Assembly: GCF_000006565.2 (NCBI RefSeq)
Contig: NC_031477.1
Coordinates: 5,294,183-5,358,182, forward strand
From: Toxoplasma gondii ME49
Taxonomy: Eukaryota; Apicomplexa; Conoidasida; Eucoccidiorida; Sarcocystidae
Length of the DNA stretch: 64,000 nt
Direction: 5' to 3'
How positions within the stretch are numbered: the first letter of the stretch is position 1; the number at the start of each line of letters is the position of its first letter. This document shows, in pieces, positions 11,006-23,909 of the stretch. The notes below the pieces were generated by a model, which was not told the DNA's origin, did no database searches, and saw nothing but the letters and a program-made list of their open reading frames with translations. The position numbers were made by a program, and so were the translations under genes.

Positions 11006-11587
11006 GAAAACAGGCGAGCGAGGAGAAACACTGCTGCGGCTTTAACGTCGTGGTCGTCTCTTCGTTCTTCTTTTCGTCTGTGCTCGCCTTCGTTTTCCCT
11101 CGTTCTTTGCTTCTCGCTTTTCGTCTCCTTGCTCCCTCAGTTCCTCTTGTTTCGCTGCTTCCTCCTTTCTGCTTCGCATTTTATCCTCGTTGCACCCCTT
11201 CGCCTCTCCTGGAGTGCAGCGGAAAGCTGTCTCTCTCTGTAAAGCCTTCAATCCTCTTTGACAAAGTTTCGTTTTCTGCAGTTTCCTCGGCTTTGTACTC
11301 GCAGAAGTCTTTCTTTCGTCTCTTTTCTTGCTTGGCCTGCCTCGCCTGCTGTCTTGTGGAGAAAACGCAGTCGTCCTTCCACGAGGTCTTGCTCTCTTCT
11401 CCCCTCTGTGGTCTCCTTCGTTCTTCTTCTCTGCTGCGTCTTCTTCTTCTTCTCCTTTTCCTCTCCTCGTGTCTGTCTCTGTTCTCGGACTGACGGCAGA
11501 AGAACCTCGAAGAAAGGCGCGAGCGCTTTTCGCGCAAGTCTTCTGCAACTTGACGTTGAACATTCACAGAGATCCCCCGAAAGCAGG

Positions 11588-14500
11588 ATGCCGCCAGCCG
11601 TCGCGACGGCGCCTGACGAAGGCGCCTCGTCTCACCACGCATCCTCCAGCGAGGCCGTTGCAGGTGGAGAGGCTTCGGTGTCTCTCGACGAATTCAATTT
11701 CGTCACAAAGGAGACAGACATTGTCTACGAACAAGAGCTGCAGAGAGACCCTTTCCAGGTCAAAGTCTGGGTCGGATACCTCAACTCAAAAAAAGATGCG
11801 CCGCCCTATACACGGTAGGCCAAAGGCGTAGACTTATATACATATATATATATACATATATATATATGTATATGTGTGTGTATGTATGTATATGTGAGTA
11901 TATGTGTAATAGTAGAAATAGGAGTTTGTTGCATGCATGCATCTGTGCACAAATGCGTACAGGTTGTGGGGTCAAGATTTTTGTAGTTGTATGCCGCTGT
12001 GTCCCTGTGTGTGGTCAGTGTGGACATGTCTCTCTTTCTCTTTCTGCATTTGTTTCTTCTGTCTCTTTCCTTTTTCTTTCTTTTTGACTGTTTGCTTCCC
12101 TTCGCGTCTTTGTGTTGAGAGGGCGTGCAGTTGCCGTCGTTGTCTCTCTCTCGTGCTTTCGTCTGCCTCGTTGTCCTTCTCGGCCTCTGTTTGCACCTTT
12201 TTCGAGTTTCGCGGGTGCTTCGCAGGTTTCTGTTGTACGAGCGCGCGCTGCGAGGACTGCCTGGGAGCTACAAACTGTGGTTCGCGTACTTGAAGGAGAG
12301 AGTCGCGTCCCTGTCGTCCCACGATCCGCTTGAGGACTCGAGGCCTTTCGAGGAGGCGAACGTCGTCTTCGAACGCGCCCTCGTCCACCTCAGTCGGATG
12401 CCGAAGATCTGGATGCTCTTCGTCGACTTCCTGAAGAGGCAGAAACTCCTCACGCGCACCCGACGCGCCTTCGACAGAGCTCTCCAAAGTCTGGCGGTCA
12501 CTCAGCACGACCAAGTCTGGGACAGATACATCCAGTTCGTCAAGGTACACAAGAACTTTTCTCTCCCCAATTTTACACACTTGTATGCATTTGTGTTCGC
12601 TTGCGTCTGCACCTGCCGAGTGCCGTCTGGTGTTGCGTCACTGTCTCTTTTGTCTCGCTCTGTATGTCTCTACATTCATCTCTCTTGTCTGCATCTATCC
12701 ACATCTGCAAATTCGTCTTGCGTCTCCACTCTCTTCCGTACAGACTTCCACCTTTTCCCCTATATATATATATATACATATACATATGCTCACTCCTCTA
12801 CATGCACTCACTCACCTACATGTGTAGGTAGATACATATATATATATATATATATGTGTATATGTATATATGTATATATGTATATATATATATATATATA
12901 TATGCATGTGTGTATGTATCTTTGCATGGATTTGACTTTATTGCACAGCACATACAAGGGTGGGTATGTGTATGTACATGTATGTGTGTATATATGTGTC
13001 TGTTTTGTGAGTGGACGCATACGTGACTCTTGTGTGACTTTAGCGTGCGCTTTGTCGGAGTTGGCGCTGTTTCTCGCCGTTCGTTTGTCGTCCTTTTTGG
13101 ACATGCGATGCTTCGCGTGCGACGGATGAAAGCCGGGCGTTTTCCGGGGTGGAGCGTTCAGGAAGCGGGCGTTGTGGAGACGACGCTGCGCGTGTATCGT
13201 CGCTGTCTAATGTTGCTTCCGGAGAAAGTCGAAGACTTCATCGCGTATCTGCAGAGCCCCGAGGTGGGTCGCTACGACGACGCCGCGCGGCTCTTGGCTG
13301 AAGTCGTGAACGACGAGAGTTCGGAGACGCAGCGAACGAAGCATGAACTGTGGCTGGAGCTCTGCGACCTCGTGTGCAAGCACCCGAGAGAGATCAAGAG
13401 TCTCCGCGCGGAGGCAGTCCTGCGGTCAGGCATCAGCCGCTTCTCAGACCAAGTGGGGAAACTTTGGTGCGCTCTCGCCTCCCATTTCGTGCGTCTCGGC
13501 CAGCTGGAGAAGACTCGCGACGTCTTCGAGGAGGCCCTATGCGGTGTGGGTACTCTCCACGACCTCGCCCTCGTCTACGACGCCTTTGTGCAGTTCGAAG
13601 AGTCGCTGCTGGCGGCGAAGATGAAGGAGCTCGAGGACGAGGAGAACGCAGGCCCAGACTGCGCCGCCTCGGAAGACGCGGCAGACCGGCGAGAGAGGAA
13701 ACGACGCAGAAAGGAGAAGAAGAAGCAGCAGAGCGAGGAGGTCGACTTCCTCATGACGCGCCTCGAGTTCCTCACGGAACGAAGGCCTCTCCTCGTCTCC
13801 AGCTGCAAGCTCAGACAAAACCCCCACAACGTTCATGAGTGGCTGGCCAGAGTCGACCTCTTCAAGGGAGATACCGCAAAGGTACCTCTTCAGAAACGGC
13901 AGCCGAAACAGCACACTCGCGACAGCTGACGTCTGTCGGCAGGCACGCCAGAAAAGCCATCCATATATATATGTATATATGTATATATATGCATATATCC
14001 ATATATGCAATTGTTTAGAAATATATCTTTATGTGGGTCTGTGTGTGCACATGCGCCTGTGGAGGTAAAGCACAAGCGACTTCCCTCACATTTGGATAAG
14101 CAGATACAAAGAGACAGCCAGAGACACGAAACAGGGGACTCCAGCCATATATATATATATATATACACTTGTGGCCATGTTGCAAACATGCAAATATATA
14201 TGTCTATGTATGTGTGTATGTCTATTAGGTAAGAAGTATAGCATCGATGTGATTGCATGTGAATGATTTCTTTTTTCCAGGAAGTTGAGACCTTCAGCGA
14301 AGCGGTGGCGACGGTGGATCCGCAGCAAGCGGTGGGGCGAGTCTCAGTGCTATGGATCGCGTTTGCGCGCTACTACGAAGACCGCGGGGACTTGCCGAAC
14401 GCTCGGCTTATATTCGAGAAGGCGACGAAGGCGCGAGTCAGGACAGTGGACGAGCTCGCGAGCATCTGGTGCGAGGCGGTTGAAATGGAGCTGAGACGCG

Positions 14501-17500
14501 AGGAGTGGAAGCGAGCTCTCGAGTTGGTGCGGCGCGCCATCAGTCGGCCCAGAGACGCCGACCCCGACAGCGCGCAGGCGAAGCTGTTTCGCAGCGTGAA
14601 GCTCTGGAGTTTGGCTGCGGATGTGGTAAGGAAGTCGAGTTTCGCTCTCTCAGAAAAATGCTGCTCGTCGGTATTCGGACAGAGTCGCATATCTTAATAG
14701 ACAGAGAGGTACATGCCTACATACATGAACACAGACACACACACACACAAATGCACACACATACGTATATATATGTACATATATATATATATATGTACAT
14801 ATTTATATTTATATATTTATATATTTATATTTAAATATATGTGCATGTGTGAGGGTGTATGAATATATGTGTGTATATATCTGCTTGTGCACCTTGATGG
14901 AGGCACCCGTGTGTGAGGCTGGGGTTTCAGGTTGCGTTGCGTTGTGATTGCTTCGATGGCGCGCATGTTTGGGGATCTCGGAACTTCTGTTGCGAATGCG
15001 TGTGAAGTCTCTTCGGAGAAGCTGAAAGCTGGTTTCTGACGGGACCAAAGAGGCCGGGGTTCAGAGACAACAAGCCTAGACGTTTGTCTGCACACCCAGC
15101 GTCGTCAAAAAGTGAAGGAGGAATCCGCTGTCAGAACGCGAAAAACGAAATGTGCCTTGCGGTGCAGGAGGAAATGACTGGCTCGCCGGAGACCGTTCGT
15201 CTCTGCTACAACAAGATGTTTCAGCTGAAGGTCATCACGCCGCAGCTGGTCATCAACTACGCCCATTTCCTCGAGGTTCGTCGAAGACTCTGCAGTTCTG
15301 GTCTTACGTCTCTCCAGTTCTCCGGTGTGCACAAGCTGTGCGGCTTTGCAGCGCGACTTCGCGTTATCGTGCTGATGATTTGGTCTTTCCTCGGCGCCAC
15401 GACACTGCGAATCTCTCCACACACCCCCACAAATAGGCACAGGAGAGAAGTCTCTGGAACAACGTTTCGTTCGTCACTTTGCCTTCTCTGTCTCGATTTA
15501 TATATATATATATATAGATATATATATAGATATAGGTAGATATGGATATATCCGTATCAAGACCCATACATGTATCCATATGCATTCATCTCTACACATC
15601 AATATATTTATACATATTGATGGATTTCTCGATGTCTTTTGGTACTGTGTGTGAGGGTTGCTGAGGGGAACGATTTGTCACTGTTTCGGAGATCTGGTGT
15701 TTTGTGAGGCCTTTGTGCAGGAACATCGTTTCTTCGAGGAGTCTTTCAAGGTGTACGAGCGTGGGATCGCGGCGTTCTGCTGGCCACACTTGAACGACTT
15801 GTGGCTGATGTATTTGACAAAGTTTGTGTCTCGGTACGGCAGCTCGAAGCTCGAGCGTGCTCGGGAGCTTTTCCAGCAAGCGACAGCGTCTGTCCCTGCG
15901 CAGCATGCCAAACGTTTCTTTCTCCTCTACGCGAAGCTCGAGGAAGAATTTGGGCTGGCCAAGCACGCGCTGACCATCTACCAAGCCGCCACCAAGGCTG
16001 TTCCCCAGGAAGAGAAACTCGACATGTACCTCATCTACATTGCGAGGGTGAGAGAAGAGAGAGAAGAGAGAGAGAAGAGAGAGAGAGGAGAGATAGAAGA
16101 GAGACGGGGTTCGCACTACGCTCAGCTGCTATCAGTGTAGCTGTAGATCAGTGCGAAGTGCAGACGAAAAGAGAGGGGACGACGTGATCTGTCCTTCAGG
16201 CGGCAGTGTGTTGGCAGCGGCAGGAGAAGCCGTCCAGGTTCTCACACACTATTTTCGCAGGTCTTTCTGCAGCGTTTTTGTCGGAGATTCGAAACGACAA
16301 AGACGCGTTGGTCGATCTGGCTTCCCACTGCGCAAATCGAACAGCATTTTTTCTTTCGCTGCCCCTGCAGACGACGGAGCTTCTGGGAGTTGCCAGGACG
16401 CGGCAAATTTACGAAGAAGCGATTGAGAATTTGCCTGAAAAACAGGTGAGAGGTCAAGCGGGATATATGGCGTGGAAATTCAAGAAAATCGCTCGAAGGG
16501 TACGGGAAAGGCGTGGTGGTCTTTTTTTCGTCTCCAAATGTTCGAGATAAACTATCTGTCTTTCGTCGGAAGTCGTTGCATGCGAAAGTTCAACGTCCTT
16601 CCTTCGAGGGAACAAAATGTGGATACAGACTACGTGTAAGAGTTCGAGTGTCCTTCGACTCTCGAGAATAAATGCTCGTTTTCGCGGGGGTGAAGCAGGT
16701 TGACGGATTTTTGACCAGATCCGGCGACAGATATGAATGGAGATTCACTTGGTTCTGGACTGTAATCGATGAACGCACTCAAAGTACAATTCGTTTTCAG
16801 AACACCCACATGTGCAAGTCGTGCCTGTAAGCGCTTTCGCCCTCGCCATGGTGGATTCCAGGCTGTCCCTTTTCTCTGCGATATTCAGGTCAGGTTGTTT
16901 CCGTGTTGATGTTCACTTTTCGTCGCATTTGAAAGAAACATCAACTGAAGTTTCACAAGATCTAACTCTGAAAACTCTGTGCTTGCGCGGCGTGCAGGCT
17001 CGGGACATGTGCTTGCGATATGCAGCCGTGGAGAAGGGCTTGGGAGAAGTCGACAGATGCCGAGCGATCTACGAACATTGCTCTCAGATGTGCGATCCCA
17101 GCAGAGATCCAGAATTCTGGAAGGTAAAGCAAAGACTTGTGAAAGTCACAACGTGCACTCACGCAAAAGATCACGTCTCCTCCATGCGCTGGCTTGTTCT
17201 CTTCTCCGTGTTTGCCTGTCGACTCTCAACGTCTTCGTACCACCGAGTGTCACTCCACAAAAGCCACTGCTTATATATACATATATATATATATGTATAT
17301 ATATATTGTCTGTAAAAGTGTGTACGAGTATGTGGGTATTATTTGTTTTGCATGCATGTCTTTTTTCAGATCCAAGTGGTTGAAAACTATTTCTGTTGTT
17401 TCTCTGCGACCCAGTCTACACGCACATGCACACATGCAACAGGGCCTCGGGAGGTTTCCAGACTTTTCTTTCATCTCTGGAAAACCCCACGCGCTTTCCG

Positions 17501-18992
17501 AAACTTTTGTCTCTCTCTGTGCATGTGCCTTTCTTACCTAAGTAAACACAAATATATACGTATATATATCGTATATATGCATTTGTATGCATGCATACTC
17601 AGAAAGCTACGTAAATATGTATGTGCACCTTCGTATTTGCGTAGAGAAAGATCTTAAACGCGTACCGCTTCGATTTCGTGGCTGTGTAGATGTCGATGCG
17701 TTGCTTTGTTTTGCATGCCAGGCGTGGAAAGACTTTGAGGTCTCGTACGGAAACGAAGAGACGTTCAAAGACATGCTTCGCGTCAAGAGAAGCGTGCAGG
17801 CGCAGTACAGCCAAGTTCATCAGAACGTCTCTGAGCTGGCAGATACGGACGCGCCGGCTGCGGTGCTGAATCCGCTCGCGGCGGCCGAGAAGGAGCTGAA
17901 GGAAGAAGAGGAAGCAAAGCGGAAGCTGGAAATGAGGGAAAAGGCTCTCGAAGAGCAACTGTATCTGAAGAAGAAGAAGGAACTCGACGACGCAGAAATT
18001 GCACAGGCCGAAGAAGAGTTCAAGCGAGTAAGGAATCGAACTGAAAAGCAGAGAGAGCTCTTATCCCACACTGAGGTCTCGCGTGCACAGGGTACAAGGA
18101 TCAACGTATGCACCTGTGCGGCGAAGGTGACGCTCACCTGGACACCTGGGACGCTGCTCAGGTGGAGAGGCTGCCGGACACAGAATCGAAAGCGGCTTAT
18201 CGACAAATGTGAAGCGAACAGAAAACAACGCTCGTAAAGATCCTAGAAACGCATACATGAACAAGTAGGAATAAATGTGACAGTCAGTTCACCAATATAA
18301 ACACAGGTATATATATATATATATGCTTGCGAAGAACGCACGTGTATAGCTCTTTTTCCGCATGAGAAATATATATATATATAGATACAAATATATATAT
18401 TTGCATGTGTACGTATGCATGTGATTTATGTGTGTCTGGCTTTTTAGGTTCAAGACATGCGAGCGCGCGCTCGCATGCTTGCATCTCTTCCGCCGGACGC
18501 GCCTTTCTTCTTGGCTGTTTCTGGTTTCCAGGTATGTGCTCTTCGAGGTTTTTTTTCAGCGTTGGTTTGTCCACCGGCTATTTAGGCTGTGCTTTCGGAG
18601 TACTCTGAGGAACCCTCTGGATTTCTCTGAGATTCGAGATGTGCACGTCGCCTCGATGCTGAGAGTTTTCACATCCCGCGAGTCAAGTTCAAGGTTGGCG
18701 GCGGCGGTTTCTCTGTTTTGACTTGCAGGGGGTTCGTCCTGGCTACATCTTCCACAGAGGAGCGCAAGGCCTGGGGTACTACCTGGATGAGAGACAAGTT
18801 GGAAACGACTTCGTTTCGGCGCGGGAGAAAGCCTTCATCACCGACGCTCGGCCGGGCGCGAGAAGCCGCGCAGAAGGGGGAGACAGGGAGCGACACGAAG
18901 AAGTAGACATCGATCTGGAGGGCGACGTTCCCGATGAGGTGTTCGGCAATCTCGCCGCTGAAGCAAAGGAAATGCGCAGAAACAAAGAGTGA
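11588..18992 (+). CDS. SYF1: Pre-mRNA splicing factor SYF1 (XAB2), HAT-repeat protein, 11 exons
   Basis: Exons: 11588-11814, 12226-12544, 13162-13881, 14281-14625, 15168-15275, 15721-16047, 16371-16445, 16998-17123, 17722-18027, 18448-18531, 18729-18992. All junctions are GT-AG and in frame, giving 966 residues (human XAB2 855). The protein is almost entirely half-a-TPR (HAT) helices, for example [20 protein letters not shown], then [22 protein letters not shown]. Diagnostic family blocks are [20 protein letters not shown] with [27 protein letters not shown] followed by KRSVQAQYS, and a C-terminal VPDEVFGNL (human VPAAVFGSL). SYF1 scaffolds the NineTeen (Prp19)-associated complex in the nucleus; animal XAB2 also binds XPA and CSA/CSB in transcription-coupled repair. 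A charged insert ([14 protein letters not shown]) lies in exon 3. Most introns carry (TA)n tracts. Confidence 0.95.
11836..11880. repeat. TA/CA microsatellite in SYF1 intron 1
   Basis: Alternating TATA/CATA/TGTG simple sequence between the donor at 11815 and the acceptor at 12225. Confidence 0.85.
12758..12905. repeat. Compound TA microsatellites in SYF1 intron 2
   Basis: Two blocks of (TA)n with TATG/TACA variants (about 12761-12787 and 12831-12903) lie inside the 617-bp intron 12545-13161. Confidence 0.85.
14735..14842. repeat. CA/TA compound microsatellite in SYF1 intron 4
   Basis: ACAC repeats are followed by TATA/TACA/TATTTA simple sequence inside the intron 14626-15167. Confidence 0.85.
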
Positions 18993-21234
18993 AAAAAGTG
19001 AACAGACGCACCCGAGAGGGGAGAGCAGAAAGCGGAAGAAGACCCGCTAGGTTTTCTTGGTGTGGTAGGGGGGGAAAGGATAGGAGGCAGCAGTGGTGAG
19101 TCTGAAGGGAGCTCGGTTCTTCTCTGTTCATGTCCCGTTACCAGCCTCTGTTTCTCCCCTTTCGCCTCCTTTTCCCCCGTGCACACACCTCGCGGACGAA
19201 ACTCGGTATCCGGAAATCTACCAGTGTTCGTCTTATGTTCTGTTGCTCGTATGTGTTTGAAGACCGTTCGCGTTGGGAGGTGGGAACTAGGCAATCTCTG
19301 AAGCTAGCAAACAGTCCTGCTCTGTTCGTTCAGCTAGAAGCAATTCTGAAAGACGAGCAGACTGCTGTTCCGCGCCTGCCCCAAAAGCGGAGGACTCACC
19401 CAGTCGTTGGGCAGTCGAAGTCACGCGGAAAGAAGTTTCGTAGAAGCGTTTGACACCCAGACACTACATCTGCCTTCTAAATCGACGGCTGATGACTACG
19501 TGTTTTCCTCCCGAAAAATCCGTAAGAAACTAGCATTCGACCAGAGCCACTGCGTATACTTGTCAAGATTGCCGCTATTTGCCCGTTTCCGACCCCCACT
19601 AGCTGGGGTGCACGCATTGACGCGACCTGAAAGATTTCGTGAATGTGTCTATGCAGACTCGGCCCGGTGGTCTCGCCACCAGAAAGAGTTTTCTGCATCA
19701 GGCGGAACTCGTGCACAAGGGTGCTGAAACGACTCGCCATGGTATTGTAGCTTGACGCTGTTGACAAGATTCACTATTCTCGATTTCGTAGAGCAAAGAC
19801 TCCGAACGAGGTTCCTACCAACACGCGGTCTTGGTGCCACAACTTGACACACACACACACACACACACTTTTGGTCACGCGTTTCAGAGGGGCCATTTCC
19901 TTCTGACAAGAAGGCCTCCACTTGACAGAAAGTCGGTTCTCAGAAGGGGGGGTTCGAATTCACAGCGGTACGCCGATCGTGCCTCTGGCAACCTAGATCA
20001 GTAAAAGGTACAGCAGAGGCGTTAAGATGATTGGTGTATCGCCTAAATGATTGCGTTTTTTGCACGTTCTCTCGAAACTAAAGGTACCGGAGGAACCCCA
20101 AACACGGTACCTCCACTTCGTGAGGGCGAGCCTCTGGCAGGTGTACAAACTCCGTCTGGTACGTGTCGCTTATCCGGGTGCTTGTCTGCTTCCTTTCCTT
20201 TCATGTGGATTGGATTTCAGTGAAGATGTCCCTACCCCTGACAGACATCGCATGCGTTTCATTTGAGAGGGCTACCGATGAAGCAGACAAAGGCAGTGCG
20301 CGACGAGTAAGATTCGCGTGTCGCCTCGTCTCTAATGTGGCAAGACACTACAGGCAGCTACGATGGCAATTGAACTGGAAGGCCGCCGGTGCCTACTACG
20401 CTTCCTTCTTTACGCTGTCTGACGTTAGCAGCTTCTGCAGGGCGCTCTTTTTGTTTGTGGTTTCTGCCTCCATTATGTCGTCTGTTCAGAACCTCTTTTT
20501 GTCTATCCTAGCTTTGCGGGGGCAAAACCTTTTTAAGGCGCAGTAGCGCGAAACGCAAACGATGACGGCTAGCTGAGCCGTCGAGGAGAACCTTCTCGGG
20601 GCATTGCTTGAGTGGTTCCTCGCATGAATCTTGGCAGCAGGCACGTCTCTGTTGTCAGCCGTACATGCCTTTTGGAGTTTTTGCCCATTTTTGTAGGGGA
20701 ATGTCTCTAGACCCAGGACAAAAGTTCGATCGACGGCCGAATATGGCACCTTGCCCATCTCGCAAGTGTGCCAGAACAAGTCGTGCACTGGGTCGAAGCA
20801 TATTTGTGGTCACCTTCCCTGTTCTGTCCACTAATTTTGATTCTCAGTGCCGTGTTCGTCTCCAAGGCAAAGGACACATATAGAACATTCGACGCACAAG
20901 TCAGAGCGGGGGAGGCTTGTTCTCCGTCGACGTCGGCGTTTTTTTCTGGCCCTCGATTTCACGTACAGAACATATCCCCCTCGTGTGAGTGACTTCCGCC
21001 AAACTTCCAGACGGAAAGGACACCGCGAAAAGCAGTCTTGCATCTGTGTATATAGTTTTAATGGTGCCTAAACGGTAAAGAGTCAGCCGTTTTGTCCATG
21101 TGCTTTGTGTCTCGCTACGTGCGTACAAGCCGTTCGACACGCAGTCCTTTTTGTGATGCCGCTCTCCCAGAACAGAATTTCTCCTTCATCGGTGTGACTC
21201 TGCGGTGACTACCCATTGACGAAGTTTGTGGAGG
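18993..21234. other. Spacer between SYF1 and the six-pass membrane protein
   Basis: No gene is supported. The sequence is largely unique. It has a perfect (AC)n run at about 19848-19868 but lacks the TA microsatellites typical of the neighbouring introns. It should contain the SYF1 3' UTR and the promoter of the gene at 21235. Confidence 0.55.
19848..19868. repeat. (AC)n microsatellite
   Basis: About ten uninterrupted AC units in intergenic DNA. Confidence 0.95.
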
Positions 21235-23909
21235 ATGGCTTTTTTCGGATGGAGGGAGGAGACAAGTTTCTCGGAGGGGCCCATCTCGCCTGACGCAGCT
21301 GCTGAGGCAGAGATATTGAGTCCCCTCATTTTACCAAGCAGAGCCACTTCGCTGGGCGGGCCGACAGACGAGGAGCCCGATGAGAAAAGTGTTCCTCAAA
21401 TCTGCAGAGAAGAGATCTTTCGCCGCCGTGCTCGAAAGAATGCTCTCGTCACAGTCGGAACAGGGCTCTGCAGCTCCATCATCATTTCCGCCGTGCTCTA
21501 TGGATTGACAGCTTTGTAAGTTTGATAGAGTTCAAACCCGAGAGGTTCCTAAAGGCGGTGACTTACGTCAGGTGGGTGACCAACGAGAGTAGGTAATCAT
21601 TTCCAACGTCGCTGCACAACGCGAAACCAGCAGCTAGTGCAACCTGCTAGATCTGCTGTCTTTTTGCAACCGTAGGCCCGAAGGGGGATGCAGCCGATGA
21701 ATGACTCATGCACATCGGGCCACCCGCGAGTTACTGTGCTTTACATATGACCACAACAAAGTCTAATTGAGGATAAACACCAGCACAGCGAAGTACCAGT
21801 GTAGTGAGCTTTGCACCGATTAGTGTCAGCTGAAGTTTTAGTAGGGTAGGCTTGCCTTAGGTGCTCCACAAAAATGCGGCGATCGCTGCTCTACCGGCAG
21901 ACTTCACCCGTGAGAAGTTATCTCCTGGACGAGTTTGACTGTGTTTGGAAGTGGTTACCGCCTGAGTGTGAGAGTTGTTGAGAAACGGCAAAGGGATTTG
22001 TGTGCGGGAAAGGATAACGCCGACAACCAGGCGAAGCCTGCACTAATGCACAGATGAAGCTTTTTCCATGTTCTGCTGTGGGCACCGACCTACATAACGA
22101 TCGCTTTCCATATGGCTAAAGCACCAAATATTCTTCCTTCCTGTGTCTTCCCCGCTGCGTCGTTTTTGTAGGCTTCGTGTCCCGCTCCACATTTGGATGC
22201 TGTGCATCCAGGCCACGGAGAACACGCTCCTCGTCGCGGTGCCCTGTGCCTGTCTCGTATGGCGCTTTGCCATTTGGACACAAGGCGATGATCTGATAGA
22301 AAGTACACCCAAATGAACGTACAGAAAGGGGGCAAGAAACCGAGGGGTCCATTTGCACGTTACCTGTCATCCGCCTGTGCAGAAGAAAAAAGCGCAAAAA
22401 AGGGGAGCACAGAGAAAAGAAAAGCAGTTCAGACCAGTTCAGACAGATGAATATTGCCGACGCGTGTGGCGGACAGCACCTGCTATACACGCGGGTGATG
22501 ACAGGGAGGCTAAGTCGCATGTGGCAGGAAATGCTTCTTCTGTGAGCAGGTTAGCTCCTGTATGCCATTGCATTTTGCAGTTCGAGAGCGAGAGAAGTCG
22601 AAAGATGGGAAAGCGTCCTTCTGCTTGTCGTTGATCGAGGTGGGCCTCGGCATCTATGTGTTTGCGGAGGCACACTTCCGGCACCGAATTGGCAATCGAG
22701 GTCAGTCTTCAGTGATAGTTCGAGATCCCCAAAAGGACCAGAGTAGTTACCGTAAACAAACGTATACGAAATAAGGTCTCGCCTTTACAGCTATCCTGAA
22801 TTTAACTGCAGAGTGTGCTTGACATGAAACAACCCATGTGAAACGTTGATGTTCTCTTGTGTGATGCAGGCATGGTGAACTTGATGGAGTTTCGAACAAC
22901 CATGATCATCATGGCGGCATGCGCACTCGCGAGTGCTCTGTTATTCGTCCTTCATGGCCTTTGCGCCTGTGTGTTTTCCGCACAGCTCAACAGCGGCTCT
23001 CTGAAGTGCGTCTTCAAAGGCTGTATTTTGCCGTTGTCAGATACTCACAGGCATTCGCACCACGAATTCGCAGTATAGCAAACAGTCACCGGCACTTTCC
23101 GCCTTTTTTGCTGGATGCGTTGCTTTCGTGCACACTTCTAAAATTGGCAGCGATACACGTATATAAGACTTCGAGGAAACTCGTAGCACGCCGCATACAG
23201 AACAATGGTTTAAGCGTCGTGGCCGTGAGTTAGATGAACCAAAAGGACCACAAAAACGATGAATCAATGTGTGTTGGTTGGGGGGGGTCGTACCGACTTT
23301 TTCACTTTCAGAACGCATCAGTGTAACTGCAATACGCAGCAACTGAAAGGTGGGTTACTTCCATTTATCCCTGATGGCAGTGCACCGTGGGTGAGATTGA
23401 TCAGGCGTGGAGCGGGTTGTTTCTTCGTCGCGGCGTTCCTTAACCTTGTTACGGCTGTCGAGATGTTCCGTCGCCTTGCAAAGTGGAGTACGCGGGCGCC
23501 TCGATTTCAAGTAAGATTCCAAACAGAATGCATCTCCCCAATAGACACGCGCTTAAGTTAATTCACTGCTACTCTTTACCATGGAACGCGGAGAATCCCC
23601 GAAGCAGGGTGCCACAGTATCCTACACAGACATCGTAGTGATCAGGTGCAGCGCAATTCACAGAGAAAGAAGAAGCTGTTTTGCATGGCTGTTGTTTGCC
23701 GCAGCTTCTTAGACGAAGAGAAGGCGTTTGTGGAAGCGGACAGGTGAACTAAGAGACTCGCTAGTGATGTACTGCCTTTGCCTGTGCAGTGTGACAATTT
23801 TTCGGTCTATGTGACTATCTTCGCTGGAAGCTGCCTTCTTGTGGACGGCCTCTTTAGTTTAATTGCCGTGGCTGTTCGGAGGTCCCCTGAAAGCGAGATG
23901 GATAAGTAA
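21235..23909 (+). CDS. Six-pass integral membrane protein of unknown function, 7 exons
   Basis: I assembled this from exons 21235-21515, 22172-22302, 22581-22700, 22870-23005, 23312-23510, 23705-23743 and 23790-23909, which stay in frame through split codons and give 341 residues. The N-terminus (1-70) is acidic and cytosolic-looking, ending in the basic cluster RRRARK. Predicted membrane spans are about 72-94 (LVTVGTGLCSSIIISAVLYG), 111-129, 151-168, 187-213 (MIIMAACALASALLFVLHG), one within GCFFVAAFLNLVTAVEMF, and a last one within VTIFAGSCLLVDGLFSLIAV. The loop between spans 4 and 5 has a CNCN motif. The tail is short and ends ESEMDK. No signal peptide precedes span 1. I recognise no family; tetraspanin, claudin and MARVEL proteins have four spans. 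The 39-nt sixth exon is the least certain, because skipping it also keeps the frame. Confidence 0.75.

Larger units (their letters stand above)
10090..11587. promoter_or_regulatory. Divergent promoter region, P-loop gene / SYF1
   Basis: This spacer of about 1.5 kb separates two divergent start codons and must contain both promoters and 5' UTRs. It is unusually rich in short repeats: TA/TTTA simple sequence at 10094-10125, four TGGATAAAT copies at 10168-10226, a CpG-rich CGCGCGAGG triplication at 10632-10660 and a 33-bp tandem duplication at 10938-11005. No TATA box or initiator can be assigned, as is usual in this lineage. The pyrimidine-rich last 500 bp before 11588 is a plausible SYF1 5' UTR. 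Confidence 0.6.
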
